Source: Mauremys mutica (taxonomy: Eukaryota > Chordata > Testudines > Geoemydidae). Taken from it: a DNA stretch of 64,000 nt. Both the position numbers and the translations under genes were made by a program. Below the pieces are notes generated by a model. It did not search any database and was not told the origin of the DNA. It saw only the letters and a program-made list of their open reading frames with translations. How positions within the stretch are numbered: position 1 is the first letter of the stretch; each line of letters begins with the position of its first letter. Below are positions 12,747 to 23,154 of this stretch, piece by piece. The DNA lies in assembly GCF_020497125.1 (NCBI RefSeq), contig NC_059075.1:29238003-29302002 (forward strand), read 5' to 3'.

Positions 12747-12865
12747 CAGCGCTGGAAAGTGCTGCAAGTGTGGCCACACTGCAGCGCTGGTAGCTGTCAG
12801 TGTGGCCACACTCCAGCGCTGGCCCTTCCACAGCTGCATGACCAGCGCTGTAACTCCCAGCGCTG
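12747..12865. repeat. Right subterminal CAGCGCTG array of Harbinger 1
   Basis: CAGCGCTG at 12747, 12782, 12814, 12843 and 12858 (start positions), interleaved with GTGTGGCCACA-type palindromes near 12768 and 12800. Mirrors the array at the left end. Confidence 0.8.
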
Positions 12866-13060
12866 CAACTTGTAAGTGTAGCCAAGCCCCCAGTCACAAT
12901 AAACCTTGTAGTCCTTAATTGCAAATCTAACAATACACCACACAAATATGCTTCCAGTCACATAAAGTTTGGAGGAAGATAATGTTCCAGATGCTGATGC
13001 ATATTAGATGTACAAATGCAGTAATTGAATTTCAGTTCTTCAATCTAGGGGAAAACTTAC

Positions 13061-13168
13061 TTGATATGGAAGAGTGACTACTTGTCTCTGGCACACCTGC
13101 TTCAAGTGTTGGAGCAGAAGATGATTCTCTTGGCATTTCCAGAGTTGAAAGTCCTTTAGCAGTGGGAT
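13061..13168 (-). CDS. UNC79: UNC79 exon w20
   Basis: 108 bp: two bases (completing Asp), 35 codons, one base. Acceptor ATTTGCAG, donor GTAAGT. Peptide PTAKGLSTLEMPRESSSAPT then LEAGVPETSSHSSIS, matching the family linker with a few substitutions. It has no long open frame in its own frame; a longer overlapping frame here is a shadow. Phase-1 symmetric and skippable. Confidence 0.94.
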
Positions 13169-15622
13169 CTGCAAATGGAAATGGTGCTTAAACTCTGAGT
13201 GCATTATTTGAAAATCAGAGAACATTTTTTCATCAGCTTCCTTTCTCTGATTGCCATTTTCACATCTTTTCAATGTTCCATTTGCCATCTGGCACCTCCA
13301 GTGGCTATACACATGTGGTGATGTTACAGGTGCACAGGGAATTGTTTCTAAATCACTTTTTAAAGAAGATTTGTGGATAAGCCTCTTGGATACTATTCAT
13401 ATATAGTACATACTATAATGAATAAATGTACATAAAGCACCTGACTGATCTCAGTTACAAAGTGTACATCAGAGCTAACTTAATGGAAGTCAATGGAGTA
13501 ACACTGGTGTAAATCTAGTGTAAATGACAGAATGCCACAACTCTTGCAATATTTGGTATTATTCTTGAAGCCTCAGTTGCTAAAGTTATTTGATTGTGTG
13601 AGAATCTCCACTTTAATTAAAAAAAAAGTTTATTGCTATCAGAGTTGCAGAGAAAAGCTTGAAAATATGCATCCTAAAGGTTAAAAAACTGGAAAAGAAT
13701 CCCAAATATATGATTTTTTTAAATCATGATTTTTAAGCTAATCTCGTGATTTCTGACCAGCTGAAGTTATCAAAATTGGAAGAATCAACCCCAAAGTTTC
13801 TCCAGGCATTACTAGCTGTCTTCTGCAAGCACAAAATAACTAAGAAAATGTGAATTTATATATTATTATAAAAAAATCTCAAGCAGGAACCCATGGATTA
13901 CTCATTTGAAGAAACAGATCATCTGGATATTCCACTAGGAAACAAATTATGTCAGAATCCTTTCCAAAGATATTAAAGCATGCAAGTTTCAGCATTTTGC
14001 AATAGGTGCTTGAAACTGTAACCAGCAAATTATGATAATCACATCAAGCCTACTTTCCTAAACTATAATAAATGTATTCACAAACTAGAAAACTGATCAG
14101 GATGATAAAAGAAACAAGATATGTAACTCATTCTGGTCACTACCAGCAACATACAGCATTATAAACCAAGGTCATTTAACGGAACATTATGAGTGTTTTA
14201 TGCGGCTGTATAATAATACACTCAGAAATGCGTAATCATGTTGCTCTTCAGTGGCTAAATATTTTGACACTAGGTATGATGCTAACATCTCTGATGTGTG
14301 TCAGAGCTGTGCCAACCATTCCAGTTCAACAGAAGTTTGTGAGTGTACATGTGAAACCTGATTCTCATTGATTTGCAGGCTCTAATGGTAAAAAGGGGGT
14401 TGAGTCTGAACAAACCCAGTTTTCCCGTGGCCACCTCCCTTTGAAAACCTGTACAAAGGGTTTAGGATCAGTTGGTTCATTTTCACCTGGTTGCACTGGC
14501 TCTTTGGCTCACTGGAACCACAAGTGGGACTAGGCTTCAGCCCTGACAGAACACCAACACTGATCGCAGTTAAACACATTTACCCTTGCAAAACTGGAAT
14601 ATAGTTATCACATCAACTATAACATAAAATAAGGAGACTGTTCTCATTAATGGAAGGGCATTTACAGGAGGTGGAGCTAGACGTACACAAAAACTAGACT
14701 TCACTTCTCATGCAACAAGATAACTCTAGTCTTACGGATATTTTACCTTTTAAACTTGTGATATCATTAATTATTGTGTGTGACCTCAACTGAGCAATAA
14801 GTCCTCAATAACTGAAAAATACTGATGGTACTAGGCCACAGCCTCCAAAGTCTTCTTTCTGGCTTTGCTAATTGGATCAGAGCATGTAACTTCTGTCTTG
14901 TGGAGAAACCAAATGAAAATACTTTGTGTTGAGATCAGTTCAACCAATCAGGGCTACAGCAGAAATATCATGTGATCTCTCCCAATAAACTGGGGCTGAA
15001 CTTGAAATATACCACAAACAATGGACTAATAAAGCTCATGGATACCCAGATACAGCAAAAACAAAAGTATTTCATGGGAACATTTTGTGAAGAACAAACT
15101 TCAAGCAAATCTCTACTGGTTCCAAGAGACAGGCTGAACTCAAACCAAAGCTGACTTGGAATTAGATTCCAAAAGTCCTAGTCTATACAATCTTCTTACT
15201 ATCTATTGACTGCAGCCTGCAGAGAAAATAAGTTCTAAGAACAGTGAGTGAATGTTGCACAGATTACATTGATAGATTTTAAGGCAAGAGAGACGACTGT
15301 GATCATCTAGTCCAACCTCCTAACACACGCCATAGAATTTCACCCACTGATTCCTATATCAAGCCCAACAACACTTGTGGTTGAACTAGAGCATGTCTTT
15401 TAGATATGCCATCACCCATACACGATACTTGTGTAGGGAGTACATTCCTAATTGATTCAAACACATTTGACAGCAAATTCACTGAGAAGCAGACACTCTG
15501 GAAGGGTACATCTATATGAGATCAGTTCTCACATTTTATATCCTACTGTCCGGCATGTAAACAGGACTGATTGATCAAACAGATACATTACTGAAAATTT
15601 AATAATTTGTGGTTGTCCTCAC
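13169..15622. other. Intron w19-w20
   Basis: 2.5 kb intron. Holds a copy of the GTTGGCAACACTG-type repeat family (about 13630-13790), a GAAGTCAATGG motif copy (about 13455-13520) and a CR1 fragment (15268-15440). The remaining sequence, including open frames at 14189, 14382 and 14972, shows nothing recognisable. Confidence 0.8.
15268..15440 (-). mobile_element. CR1-derived fragment
   Basis: Minus-strand CR1 3' region: plus-strand text GATAGATTTTAAGGC, GATCATCTAGTCCAACCTCC and CATAGAATTTCACCCA is the reverse complement of the CR1 3' block that also occurs at 37917-38011. Confidence 0.75.
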
Positions 15623-16834
15623 CTGCCTCTTTCTGTTCTCCCAGCTTGTCTAGAACGTTGAAGGAAATGTCAAGGTATTCTCTCTGTATAGCACTCACTG
15701 CAATCTTTCTCTGTTTTCTCTGCCTGGGAACAATCTGAATCTTAAATTCTGACTCCTCAGCTTCTTCCTCCTGCTTCTGTTCTGTATCAGATTCTGTGTT
15801 GGCATCAAGCTTATCAGGTTCTGTTTGGTTTTCAGAGTCTTCAGGAACCTTAATAAGGACAGTTTTTACATTTGAACTTGGAACTGGTCCACTAGGTTTA
15901 ACTTCTTCCACGCTAAGCTCAGAGTTATCATCAAGGGACGTCTCAGGGAGTGCAAATGACTTTTGCAATAGGTCTCGCTTTTGCTTAAGTGTTAGTGGGC
16001 TCCCGCAGGATACATCTTGAAGCTCCTGTGGCTTAGCTAACTCTTCAAAGTCTTTTTGATCTTTGGGAGCTGTGGAAGGGATTTCCTTTTTTCCCAATGA
16101 AATATTATTGCTCTCATCCTTAGATGTAAAGTCTTTGGAGCAATCCAGAATGCTGAACTGCACGAGGCGGGTTGCACTGAGGTTGAGGGCAGAGGCACTG
16201 ATGGAAGATGAGGGAGATGACACAGCAGTTTTGCCAGAGAAACCATCATTTAATTGGTTTGTTGTTTCTTCTTCTTCATCACTCTCCACTATTCTCAGGG
16301 GAGGAAGAGGTTCAAAGACTAGAGAGTCACTGTCTGAAGTGGAAAGGATTGAATGCTTGTCAGGCCCTGATGTTGAGTCAGAGGACAAATCTATCAGATC
16401 TAAATCCTCTTTAAGAACAGGAGGTTTCACTGGAGAATCCACTTTTACTTCATATGTTTCCATGCAGTTTAGCCTGACTTCTGGTATGACAGGTCTCCTT
16501 GTTTCCTGGAAGCTTTCCATGACAGAAGGATTCTCTTGTGTCTCTGTATTTTCAGTCCTGGTAGAAGAATTCTGTCTAGGTCGTCCATAATCATTCTGTC
16601 TATGCATGGTGTAAGCAGCAGTGGTGGGTGGTTTATCTAAGTCACACCGGTCTATGCAGGACTTCCTACGATGTTCATCTAATGAAAACAACAGGGAGTC
16701 TGCATTCCCTATATCAAGAGATTTTTGTTTTAGAGAGCGCAGTTTTTTTTTCTGAATGCTTTCTTCTCTCACACAGTGTAGAATGCTGTCTTGTAACGCC
16801 CCAGTTTCTCTATATTCAGCCAGTTCTATTTCAC
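15623..16834 (-). CDS. UNC79: UNC79 exon w19, 1.2 kb disordered-region exon
   Basis: 1,212 bp: two bases, 403 codons, one base. Acceptor TAATCAG, donor GTGAGG. Starts EIELAEYRETGALQDSILHC, then REESIQKKKLRSLKQKSLDI and about 350 residues rich in Ser, Asp, Glu and Pro with several acidic runs (ESDEEEE near 16290, a Glu-rich run near 15765), ending FKIQIVPRQRKQRKIAVSAI...LGEQKEA. The two ends are highly conserved in vertebrates; the middle aligns only loosely, as expected for a disordered linker. No folded domain is visible. By far the largest exon in the window. Confidence 0.97.
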
Positions 16835-17975
16835 CTGATTAAAACAGAAAAAGCTAGTACTATTTTACTTGGAGATTTTTGGCAGAAATCATGTCATCAT
16901 CTCATAGTTCAGCACACGACTGACATTTCAGATACAAATCCAGTGTTATGACAGATAATCTTCAATCAAAATCGTCTGAGATTTCTTTTAATCTCGGAGT
17001 CACACCACAAAGAATTTTGCCACAGACAACAAGAAATCCACTGCCCAGATCACTTTACTCAGACCATTAGATTGTAAAAGCAAATTCTCAGCTTCCACCA
17101 GATGTGCCCTTGATAGGGTCTATTTGGCGGTATATATTGAATAAAAGACGGTGTGGTGAAAAGGTTTTATTGGCATCCATTTGGGATGGCTGCATTACTT
17201 ATGAGTGGTCAAGCCACGCAGTAGTCATCCCAAACATACATCAATACACCTTTACCCCATACCTCCCTGTATTCAGTATATGGCATATATGTTAGAGGAA
17301 AACGGTTTTAGAAATACTTTATTTTGCTGTAGCACTGCTATAGTACCAAGGAGCCCTGGTCATTATCGGTACTATAGATCATTCTGCCTTGGAAACCCAT
17401 CACCCCAAAAACAGAAGGAAAAATTACTCCAAACATTCAGCCCAGAGATTGTCAGAAAATTATTTTTTTGCCACAGAAAAAAGGGTCATTTAAAAACCAA
17501 ATAACTGAAAACTGAACATTTTTCAGGTTTGGGCAAATAATAACTGATTTTTTTAAGCAATGGAAAACCAAAACATTTTCAACAACATTGGCATTATTTC
17601 CACAAAAAAATCCATTTAATCAAAAAGCCAACTTCTGTCAAAAAAGAAGCTTCAACTGAAAATTTCAACCAACACCAGTTTAGCCATTAGAAGAGGAAAA
17701 ATTTAGAAACTTCTCAAACTGACCTTTAAATAGCTTTTCTATATATTATTGTGTCACGTTTTAACAAGAAACTATTGATTTTGTGGCCCAACGTAAGATG
17801 TCTTAAAGAGGCCTTATTTCTGGAAAGTACTGAGCATTCATTCTCTGAAATGTGTGAATGAGAATATTAAAATGATGCATAGTGACAAAGCATACATAAA
17901 TTAAGGTTTTAGCATGACACAAGCAGCAGATTATCATATTTCTTCACAAATTAACTCTGATAAAAAAATTCATAC
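16835..17975. other. Intron w18-w19
   Basis: 1.1 kb intron with an AT-rich degenerate stretch of the 'AAAACATTTT / TTTCAACTGAAAATTT' type at about 17450-17690, similar to 39660-40220. No gene seen. Confidence 0.75.
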
Positions 17976-18167
17976 TTCTCTGGGCATTCATCTCAACTGG
18001 TTGATATTTCACCATTTTGCTGCCACCAATTCTTTTCAGTCTTGCAAAGAATGTTTGTGACTCTTTACTGCAGGGTCCAGTTGGGGTATCATGAATATCA
18101 GATTCATCAAAGACACTATCTTCCTCTGCTTGGGAAAGAAAATCATCATTACTCTTCAGAGTCAGGC
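17976..18167 (-). CDS. UNC79: UNC79 exon w18, probable cassette exon
   Basis: 192 bp: two bases, 63 codons, one base, i.e. exactly 64 codons inserted between w17 and w19. Acceptor CTCTTGTGCAAG, donor GTATGA. The peptide starts LTLKSNDDFLSQAEEDSVFD (acidic), passes through a Thr-Pro-Cys-Ser linker and ends basic (FFARLKRIGGSKMVKYQP...NAQR). Some vertebrate UNC79 isoforms carry this segment while the commonly cited human isoform runs straight from EKEK to GEIELAEY; that is from memory. The open frame and clean splice phases make it a real exon; how often it is used cannot be read here. Confidence 0.88.
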
Positions 18168-18542
18168 CTTGCACAAGAGACAGAGCCAATGGACCAAGTC
18201 CTCAGCTGCTACACATCAGTTTTTAAAGTAGAAAATTCAAAACATTCTATAGGTTTGTAAAGAAACATGTATCACAGTAATACCATTCAAAACACACTTT
18301 ACAGCTTGAACAATTAAGGTCTGAAAAGTAAGGAATAGAATTTTTTTCTAAGCAATTAATGCTTCTTGTAGCATTCGCCATGCACAGTATATGGTGAGAT
18401 CCTCAGCTGGCATAAATTGGTGCAGCTCCATTGAAGTCAACAGACCTGTCACAACTAGTACAGTGAAGTACAGCAGAGATGTTGGGAGAGATGGTGGATG
18501 CTGGGCAAATGCATCCTCTGCATCAGGACTAGTGCTGACTAA

Positions 18543-18837
18543 GGCCACGTCTATACTTACCCGCCGGGTCGACGCGGCGAGTTCGACTTCTCGGAGTTCG
18601 AACTATCGCGTCTGATCTAGACGCGATAGTTCGAACTCCGGAAGCGCCACGGTCGACTCCGGTACTCCACCGCGGCAGGAGGAGTTGCCGGAGTCGACCT
18701 TGGAGCCGCGGAGTTCGCTTCCGCGGCGTCTGGACGGTAAGTCATTCGAACTAGGGTAGTTCGAATTCAGCTACGTTATTCACGTAGCTGAATTCGTGTA
18801 CCCTAGTTCGAACCAGGGGCTGTGTGTAGACCAGGGC
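18543..18837. mobile_element. Harbinger-type MITE with internal hairpins
   Basis: 295 bp flanked by the direct repeat TAA (18540-18542 and 18838-18840), the 3-bp TAA/TTA target expected for PIF/Harbinger. Ends read GGCCACGTCTATACT and, from the other side, GCCCTGGTCTACACA. Internally there are two strong inverted repeats: 22-bp arms around a GATCT loop at about 18592-18640 (arms CGGAGTTCGAACTATCGCGT...), and GAATTCAGCTACGT / ACGTAGCTGAATTC at about 18766-18797. No coding capacity. Confidence 0.88.
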
Positions 18838-18965
18838 TAAGATAGGATTACTCCTATTGCTGGTCCTCTGAGCAGGAGCAAAATGTACCCCTGCCTAGCA
18901 TTTGCTGATGATAGTGGCATATGCATTAGCTGATTGGAGGCTAAATATGACTGTTAATCTGTAGA

Positions 18966-18986
18966 CGACCACACACACACACACAC
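18966..18986. repeat. (CA)n microsatellite
   Basis: About nine to ten uninterrupted CA units between GACGAC and CCCTGGGG. Confidence 0.9.
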
Positions 18987-19199
18987 CCCTGGGGATGTGG
19001 GAAAGGACCAGCCCTTCAGTTTTCCAAAACACTATGGAATGATCCTGGCCTACTTCTTGCAGGTTTGGGAAAAACCTTCCTATACCCCCTTCCTGTTCTT
19101 CCACACTAGTAAGCACAGGATGAGATTCATCCCTCAGTTTAATAATAATAATAATACTCTGTGCTAATATAGTAATAGTTTGTCCATATAAAGACCATT

Positions 19200-19390
19200 T
19201 CATTTGTGCATTGCAAAGCACTTCCCAAAAGCCTGGCAAAGTAGTTAAGTAGTATTCTCCCTACTTGAAACTGAGATGAAGTGTGGTCCAAAGCCACACA
19301 GTGGGTCTAGGCCCATAGCAGAGACAAGATTAGAACTCAGGGCTTCTTCAATCCTTACAAACTGCCCGTTCTCCTAGACCACGATGCCAC
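19200..19390 (-). repeat. MIR/CORE-SINE-like fragment
   Basis: On minus: GGTCTAGGAGAACGGGCAG, TCTAATCTTGTCTCTGC, CACTGTGTGGC(TTTGGACC), CATCTCAGTTTCAAGTAG and AAGTGCTTTGCAATGCAC: the ordered MIR landmarks. Confidence 0.75.
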
Positions 19391-20228
19391 AAGTATCTAG
19401 ACATCCCTTAAAGACGTCCTTTAGAATTACTAAATCTCAGCCCTCAAATTTGATTCCATTTTACAGGCCAGCATATTGCCAGTTCTCCCTATCACTATAG
19501 CTTACTGTACAGATCAAGGCAAAGACAAACAGATGGGGAAATTAGTCCAGAGTCATCTGAAGAAACAAAATATTCGGAGCCTGGTTCTCAGCAACACTTA
19601 GGCCTCTTTGTGCTTCCCTAGCAGCATCAAGGTGTCTTAAAGTTGTTGTAAATATAAAATATATAATTCACAACCATTTGAAGGCCCCTTTACACTTGCA
19701 GAGTGGTGTAAAGTAGCCTTAGTGTAAATGAGAATTTTGGCCTCTGTTTGACAGACACGTTTATCATTCAACTTTTCAAAATGCCAAGCACTAAGCAACA
19801 TGCAGCACAGCAGAAAAGGTACTGACATAAATAAAATGATGGAGTGGGCAGAAAACGCATTCTAATTTTACTCATTTTGTCTTTTATCCCGCGGGTATAG
19901 TCTTTCACAAAAGTCTTAAGTAGATTTTAATCACAGTGAAACTGGATAAACTCTAGGTACCCAGCCCATACTCGGTAAAAGAAAAGTTTTAGAAACCGAT
20001 GGTAAATTTGCCCCCTCTGTAAGTATTTTTCTCATGCAGGAAAAACAGATTGCTGCACACCAGGAAGAGTTTTTGTCACTTAAGAACGTAATAACAGATT
20101 CCCTAAAAGGCAGCTATGTTTTATCATCAATAGAACCCCTCTAGGAAATTATCAAATTGATTTATAATAATAAAATTTGCAATTATATAGGTTCTCACCC
20201 AGGGATATCAAGTCACTTTTTCAAACAC

Positions 20229-20300
20229 TAATGTTATACTCCATCACCTGAAATGAATATTCATTTAGATTTTAGTGCACCAACAAGAAAATCAGCTCCA
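20229..20300 (-). repeat. Intronic duplicate of the w16 acceptor and exon start
   Basis: 72 bp identical at 70 positions to 21723-21794. The source copy spans the first 19 bases of exon w16, its TTTCAG acceptor and 53 bp of upstream intron. The duplicate lies 163 bp below the donor of w17 in the next intron, in the same orientation. Mismatches are at 20239 and 20282. Confidence 0.95.
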
Positions 20301-20329
20301 AATATGCCCCTGTATTACTGTACCAATTT

Positions 20330-20460
20330 CATAACTGGTAAACTGAGGTGCAGAAAAACTAGCTCCCCTTCTTAAGAGCAGACAGGAAAAGCTCGGAATA
20401 GAATCCAGGAATCTGACTCTCAGTCCTACCTCTAACTGCTAGATCACACTCCCTCATCAC
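20330..20460 (-). repeat. MIR/CORE-SINE-like fragment
   Basis: Plus-strand text TCATAACTGGTAAACTGAGGTGCAGAAA, GGAATAGAATCCAGGAATCTGACTCTCAGTCC and TGCTAGATCACACT is the reverse complement of a MIR body and core. It starts just beyond the 72-bp duplication. Confidence 0.75.
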
Positions 20461-20517
20461 CCACGGCTTAATGAATTAAATCAGTGACTAGTACAGAAAT
20501 TTAAATATTTAAAATAC

Positions 20518-20680
20518 CTTTTTCCTTTTCACTGTATCGGCTTATGTTACTGTTGTCACTGTACAAAGGACCGGCTGTGGCATGTGGCTTGCAGCTGTGG
20601 TACTGGGCGTTGAGTGTGTTGACTGTTATGTAAATCAGATGCAGCACAATCTTGCTGATGTCACAGTCTCTGTACGGATA
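20518..20680 (-). CDS. UNC79: UNC79 exon w17
   Basis: 163 bp, 54 codons plus one base. Acceptor CGACTAG, donor GTATTT. Encodes YPYRDCDISKIVLHLIYITV and ends SDNSNISRYSEKEK. Human has LIHITV where this has LIYITV. The trailing G can join either w18 (GGC, glycine) or w19 (GGT, glycine), so w18 can be included or skipped with no frame change. Confidence 0.96.
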
Positions 20681-21558
20681 CTAGTCGGTGAAATAAAAAG
20701 ATTTTACCTTAAAAACTAACTTTTCCTCTTGATTTGTCTACAGTAGGCCCTTCCCTTGAATAAATATTTAGGTAATAATATAGAAATGGCCTTTGGCACT
20801 CCTATGATCTTATGTTTCTAAATACATGCTAGAAAGCAGAAATATTCCTCCGCTTTGTAAAGAATGCTTTATAAAAAAAACTGGTCTATAGATAAACCAT
20901 TTTGAAGAATTACCTATGAGGATAGTTTAATATATGATTTCCTTGGTTTTTATATGATAAAGCAGCCTTTTAATGATACCTCAAGAGGTCTTACCAGATC
21001 TATTTGCAAAATATTTGCTATTTCACTGATTTCCAATTTCTCCATTTTCAGGCACGTCAAATCTAACCACTAGAATTGTGTCCTGTTTGTCAAATTATTG
21101 TCAAAGCTTCAGATCTCAGCTCCAGTAGGTACTTTACTGAAGTTATGTTCTTTACAACTCACATAAAAACATTATGTGAATTAAGAATGCCAGTTGTTAA
21201 ATTGACACTATTAACTTAAAATGTAGTCAGTTTTTTAAGTAACATCAGATATCACATCTGAGTCCACCTGCCAGTTTTGTGGTTTTACAACCCATTTTCC
21301 TGTATTCAAAAACATTTTTCTTGCTCAAGCTGCTAGGTGAAAGATCCACATCAACAATGGGGGAAACTGACTAGCTAGTTGACTATGTAGGGTGAACAGT
21401 GAAACTGAAAGTAAATACCCAAAGTAAACAAACTGAATGAAGAGAGAAAAATGTTTCCGTCTAATCCCTTCTGGTTTCAGTAGGCGTAGGCACCATTTGA
21501 AACAAAAGGTAGAGTGGCGTGAATGTTAAGATAACAGCACCCCTTCAAGACAACGAAC
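20681..21558. other. Intron w16-w17
   Basis: 878 bp of unremarkable AT-rich intronic sequence between two conserved exons; no repeat or gene recognised. Confidence 0.75.
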
Positions 21559-21741
21559 CTTGTAAAGGATGACAAGTAACGCCTTTAACCACATCTGCCG
21601 AATGTGAGGTTTGATGGACCAGAGGGAGCAGCGGGGTGGCTGCTGGAAGTAATGTCTTAGTTGAGGACAAGTGCAATACTTCAGCACCTGAACCACTAAT
21701 GGAAGGAGATGTTTTCCCAGGTTAATGTTATAGTCCATCAC
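21559..21741 (-). CDS. UNC79: UNC79 exon w16
   Basis: 183 bp, 61 codons, phase 0 at both ends. Acceptor ATTTCAG before GTGATGGAC; donor GTTCGT is weak. Peptide VMDYNINLGKHLLPLVVQVL to MWLKALLVILYK. The acceptor and first 19 bases of this exon are duplicated about 1.5 kb downstream at 20229-20300 (see findings). Confidence 0.97.
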
Positions 21742-22844
21742 CTGAAATGAATATTCATTTAGATTTTAGTGCACCGACAAGAAAATCAGCTCCACTTGTG
21801 TTAGCAATTGTCATACTACAACAGCAGCTTAAATACTGGGAAGGTGAAGGGAATAAGGGCCTGCAGGGAGTTTCCACAATCCCCTAGAAAACGTTCAGGA
21901 TGTTTGCTATTTTGTTAGCTCTTTGCCTGGTATCAGCATGATGAGTCATTTACTACAACACTGCCACTATGTTATTTATCATTTCAAAACGGACAATTGG
22001 CAACATTTTCAAACCTCCCCAATTAAGTTGCAGCGACAATATATGTATCGATGTCTGCTGTGGTTTCTAAATACCTTTTTCGTGTGTAGAAACTGAGGAT
22101 GTGCATCAACACGTGTGTGTTCACGCACACAAATGCCCAGTTTGCAACCAATGAGTGCAGCCTTGCTTATAAAATGTAGCTCGGCGGATCAAATTCCGCC
22201 TTCAGTTACAATAATTTTTATCAACAGGTTTGCACAAGAGCAAATTAAGGCAAAAACTGGGCCTTTATGTCGTGTTATATTGTGAGGCATTGCAAAAAAA
22301 AATTATTTGGGGGATCAGTCAGCCAGGCAAATGGGTTGAACTATAAACTGAATGTTGCACATCTCTTGCTTAAATACCATCCTAGTACTGAAGGATGCGA
22401 GCACATTTTACTCTTTTAATACATTGTTCAATTAATTATAAACTTTACATTTATAGCATTGAAAGTTAATGCGCTCCTAACTGCCTGAATCACTTTTGAA
22501 AAAAGCATGTAAGCTCCTAAATCACTTGTGCGCTTTTGAAAAATTTCTCCAAGGCCTAACTATGTTATAAACCACTTTCCAAACAAAAATGCTCAGTGAC
22601 GTAAAATCAAGTAAAATGGTTTATCCTGTAATGAGACCCTGTTTAGCTAGATGGGGAAAATGTGTTAGTAAGAGGTGTGTTTAAAAACAGCTCTGTCTAG
22701 CACAGTCTGAACTGTAGTGTGCACAGGGCCTGCTCATATTACAAAATATATCATGCTCGAACACTCACATGTTATAACATAGTTTGATCATGAATGCACA
22801 AACAGGACCAAACAAACTTATACCCATGTTAGTTAACCAGCTAA

Positions 22845-23065
22845 ATTTGCCAACTCTCATGATCTTATCATGAGTCTTTTGATTTTAGGTGTTTTTCTTA
22901 AATCCCTAGGTCCTGGAGTCATGTGACCAGCCAAGACTCTCATATCTCCTTGAGAAAGTAAGTTTCTAGCTCTCATTACTGCAGAGAAAAGCTTGAAAAT
23001 GTCAGCTCTAAAGGTTCTAATATCTATTATATATATCTAATATAATTTGTGGGCCTGACTTATGA
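22845..23065 (+). repeat. 'TTGCCAACTCTCATGATCTTATCATGAG' family copy
   Basis: Shares TTGCCAACTCTCATGA, TCATGAGTCTTTTGATTTTAGGTG, TCCTGGAGTCATGTGA and GAGAAAAGCTTGAAAAT with the copies at 30230-30512 (opposite strand) and 13630-13790. Looks like an old non-autonomous DNA element; classification uncertain. Confidence 0.65.
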
Positions 23066-23131
23066 TTTTTAAATACTTTGGTTTAGCAATACCTCACATA
23101 TAAATGGGTGGTCTAATCACCTCACTCTCAG

Positions 23132-23154
23132 CCCTACACACACACACACACACA
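23132..23154. repeat. (CA)n microsatellite
   Basis: Uninterrupted CA dinucleotide run of about eleven units directly after CAGCCCTA. Confidence 0.9.

Larger units (their letters stand above)
8815..12889. mobile_element. PIF/Harbinger DNA transposon 1 (4.1 kb)
   Basis: Bounded by 33-bp perfect terminal inverted repeats beginning GGGCTTGGCTACACTTAC at 8815 and its complement ending at 12889. Inside are the two genes that define the superfamily: a Myb/SANT-like gene on plus (9215-about 10980) and a DDE transposase on minus (about 12550-11250), convergent. Six copies of the palindrome CAGCGCTG lie inside the left end and five inside the right. I could not settle a 3-bp target-site duplication: the left inverted repeat has three G, the right five. 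The transposase is broken, so the copy is not autonomous now. Confidence 0.93.
18168..20517. other. Intron w17-w18
   Basis: 2.35 kb intron with the MITE at 18543-18837, a CA repeat (18966-18986), an AAT repeat (about 19141-19156), MIR-like minus-strand tails at 19200-19390 and 20330-20460, and the duplicated copy of the w16 acceptor at 20229-20300. No further gene. Confidence 0.85.

Noticed and set aside
8811..12892. A CTA or TAA target duplication for Harbinger 1
   Set aside because: Left and right flanks do not match for any placement of the G run at the termini, so I leave it undefined.
16063..16590. 175-codon open frame on plus across exon w19
   Set aside because: Antisense shadow of the UNC79 coding sequence; composition follows the reverse of its Ser/Glu codons and no domain is visible.
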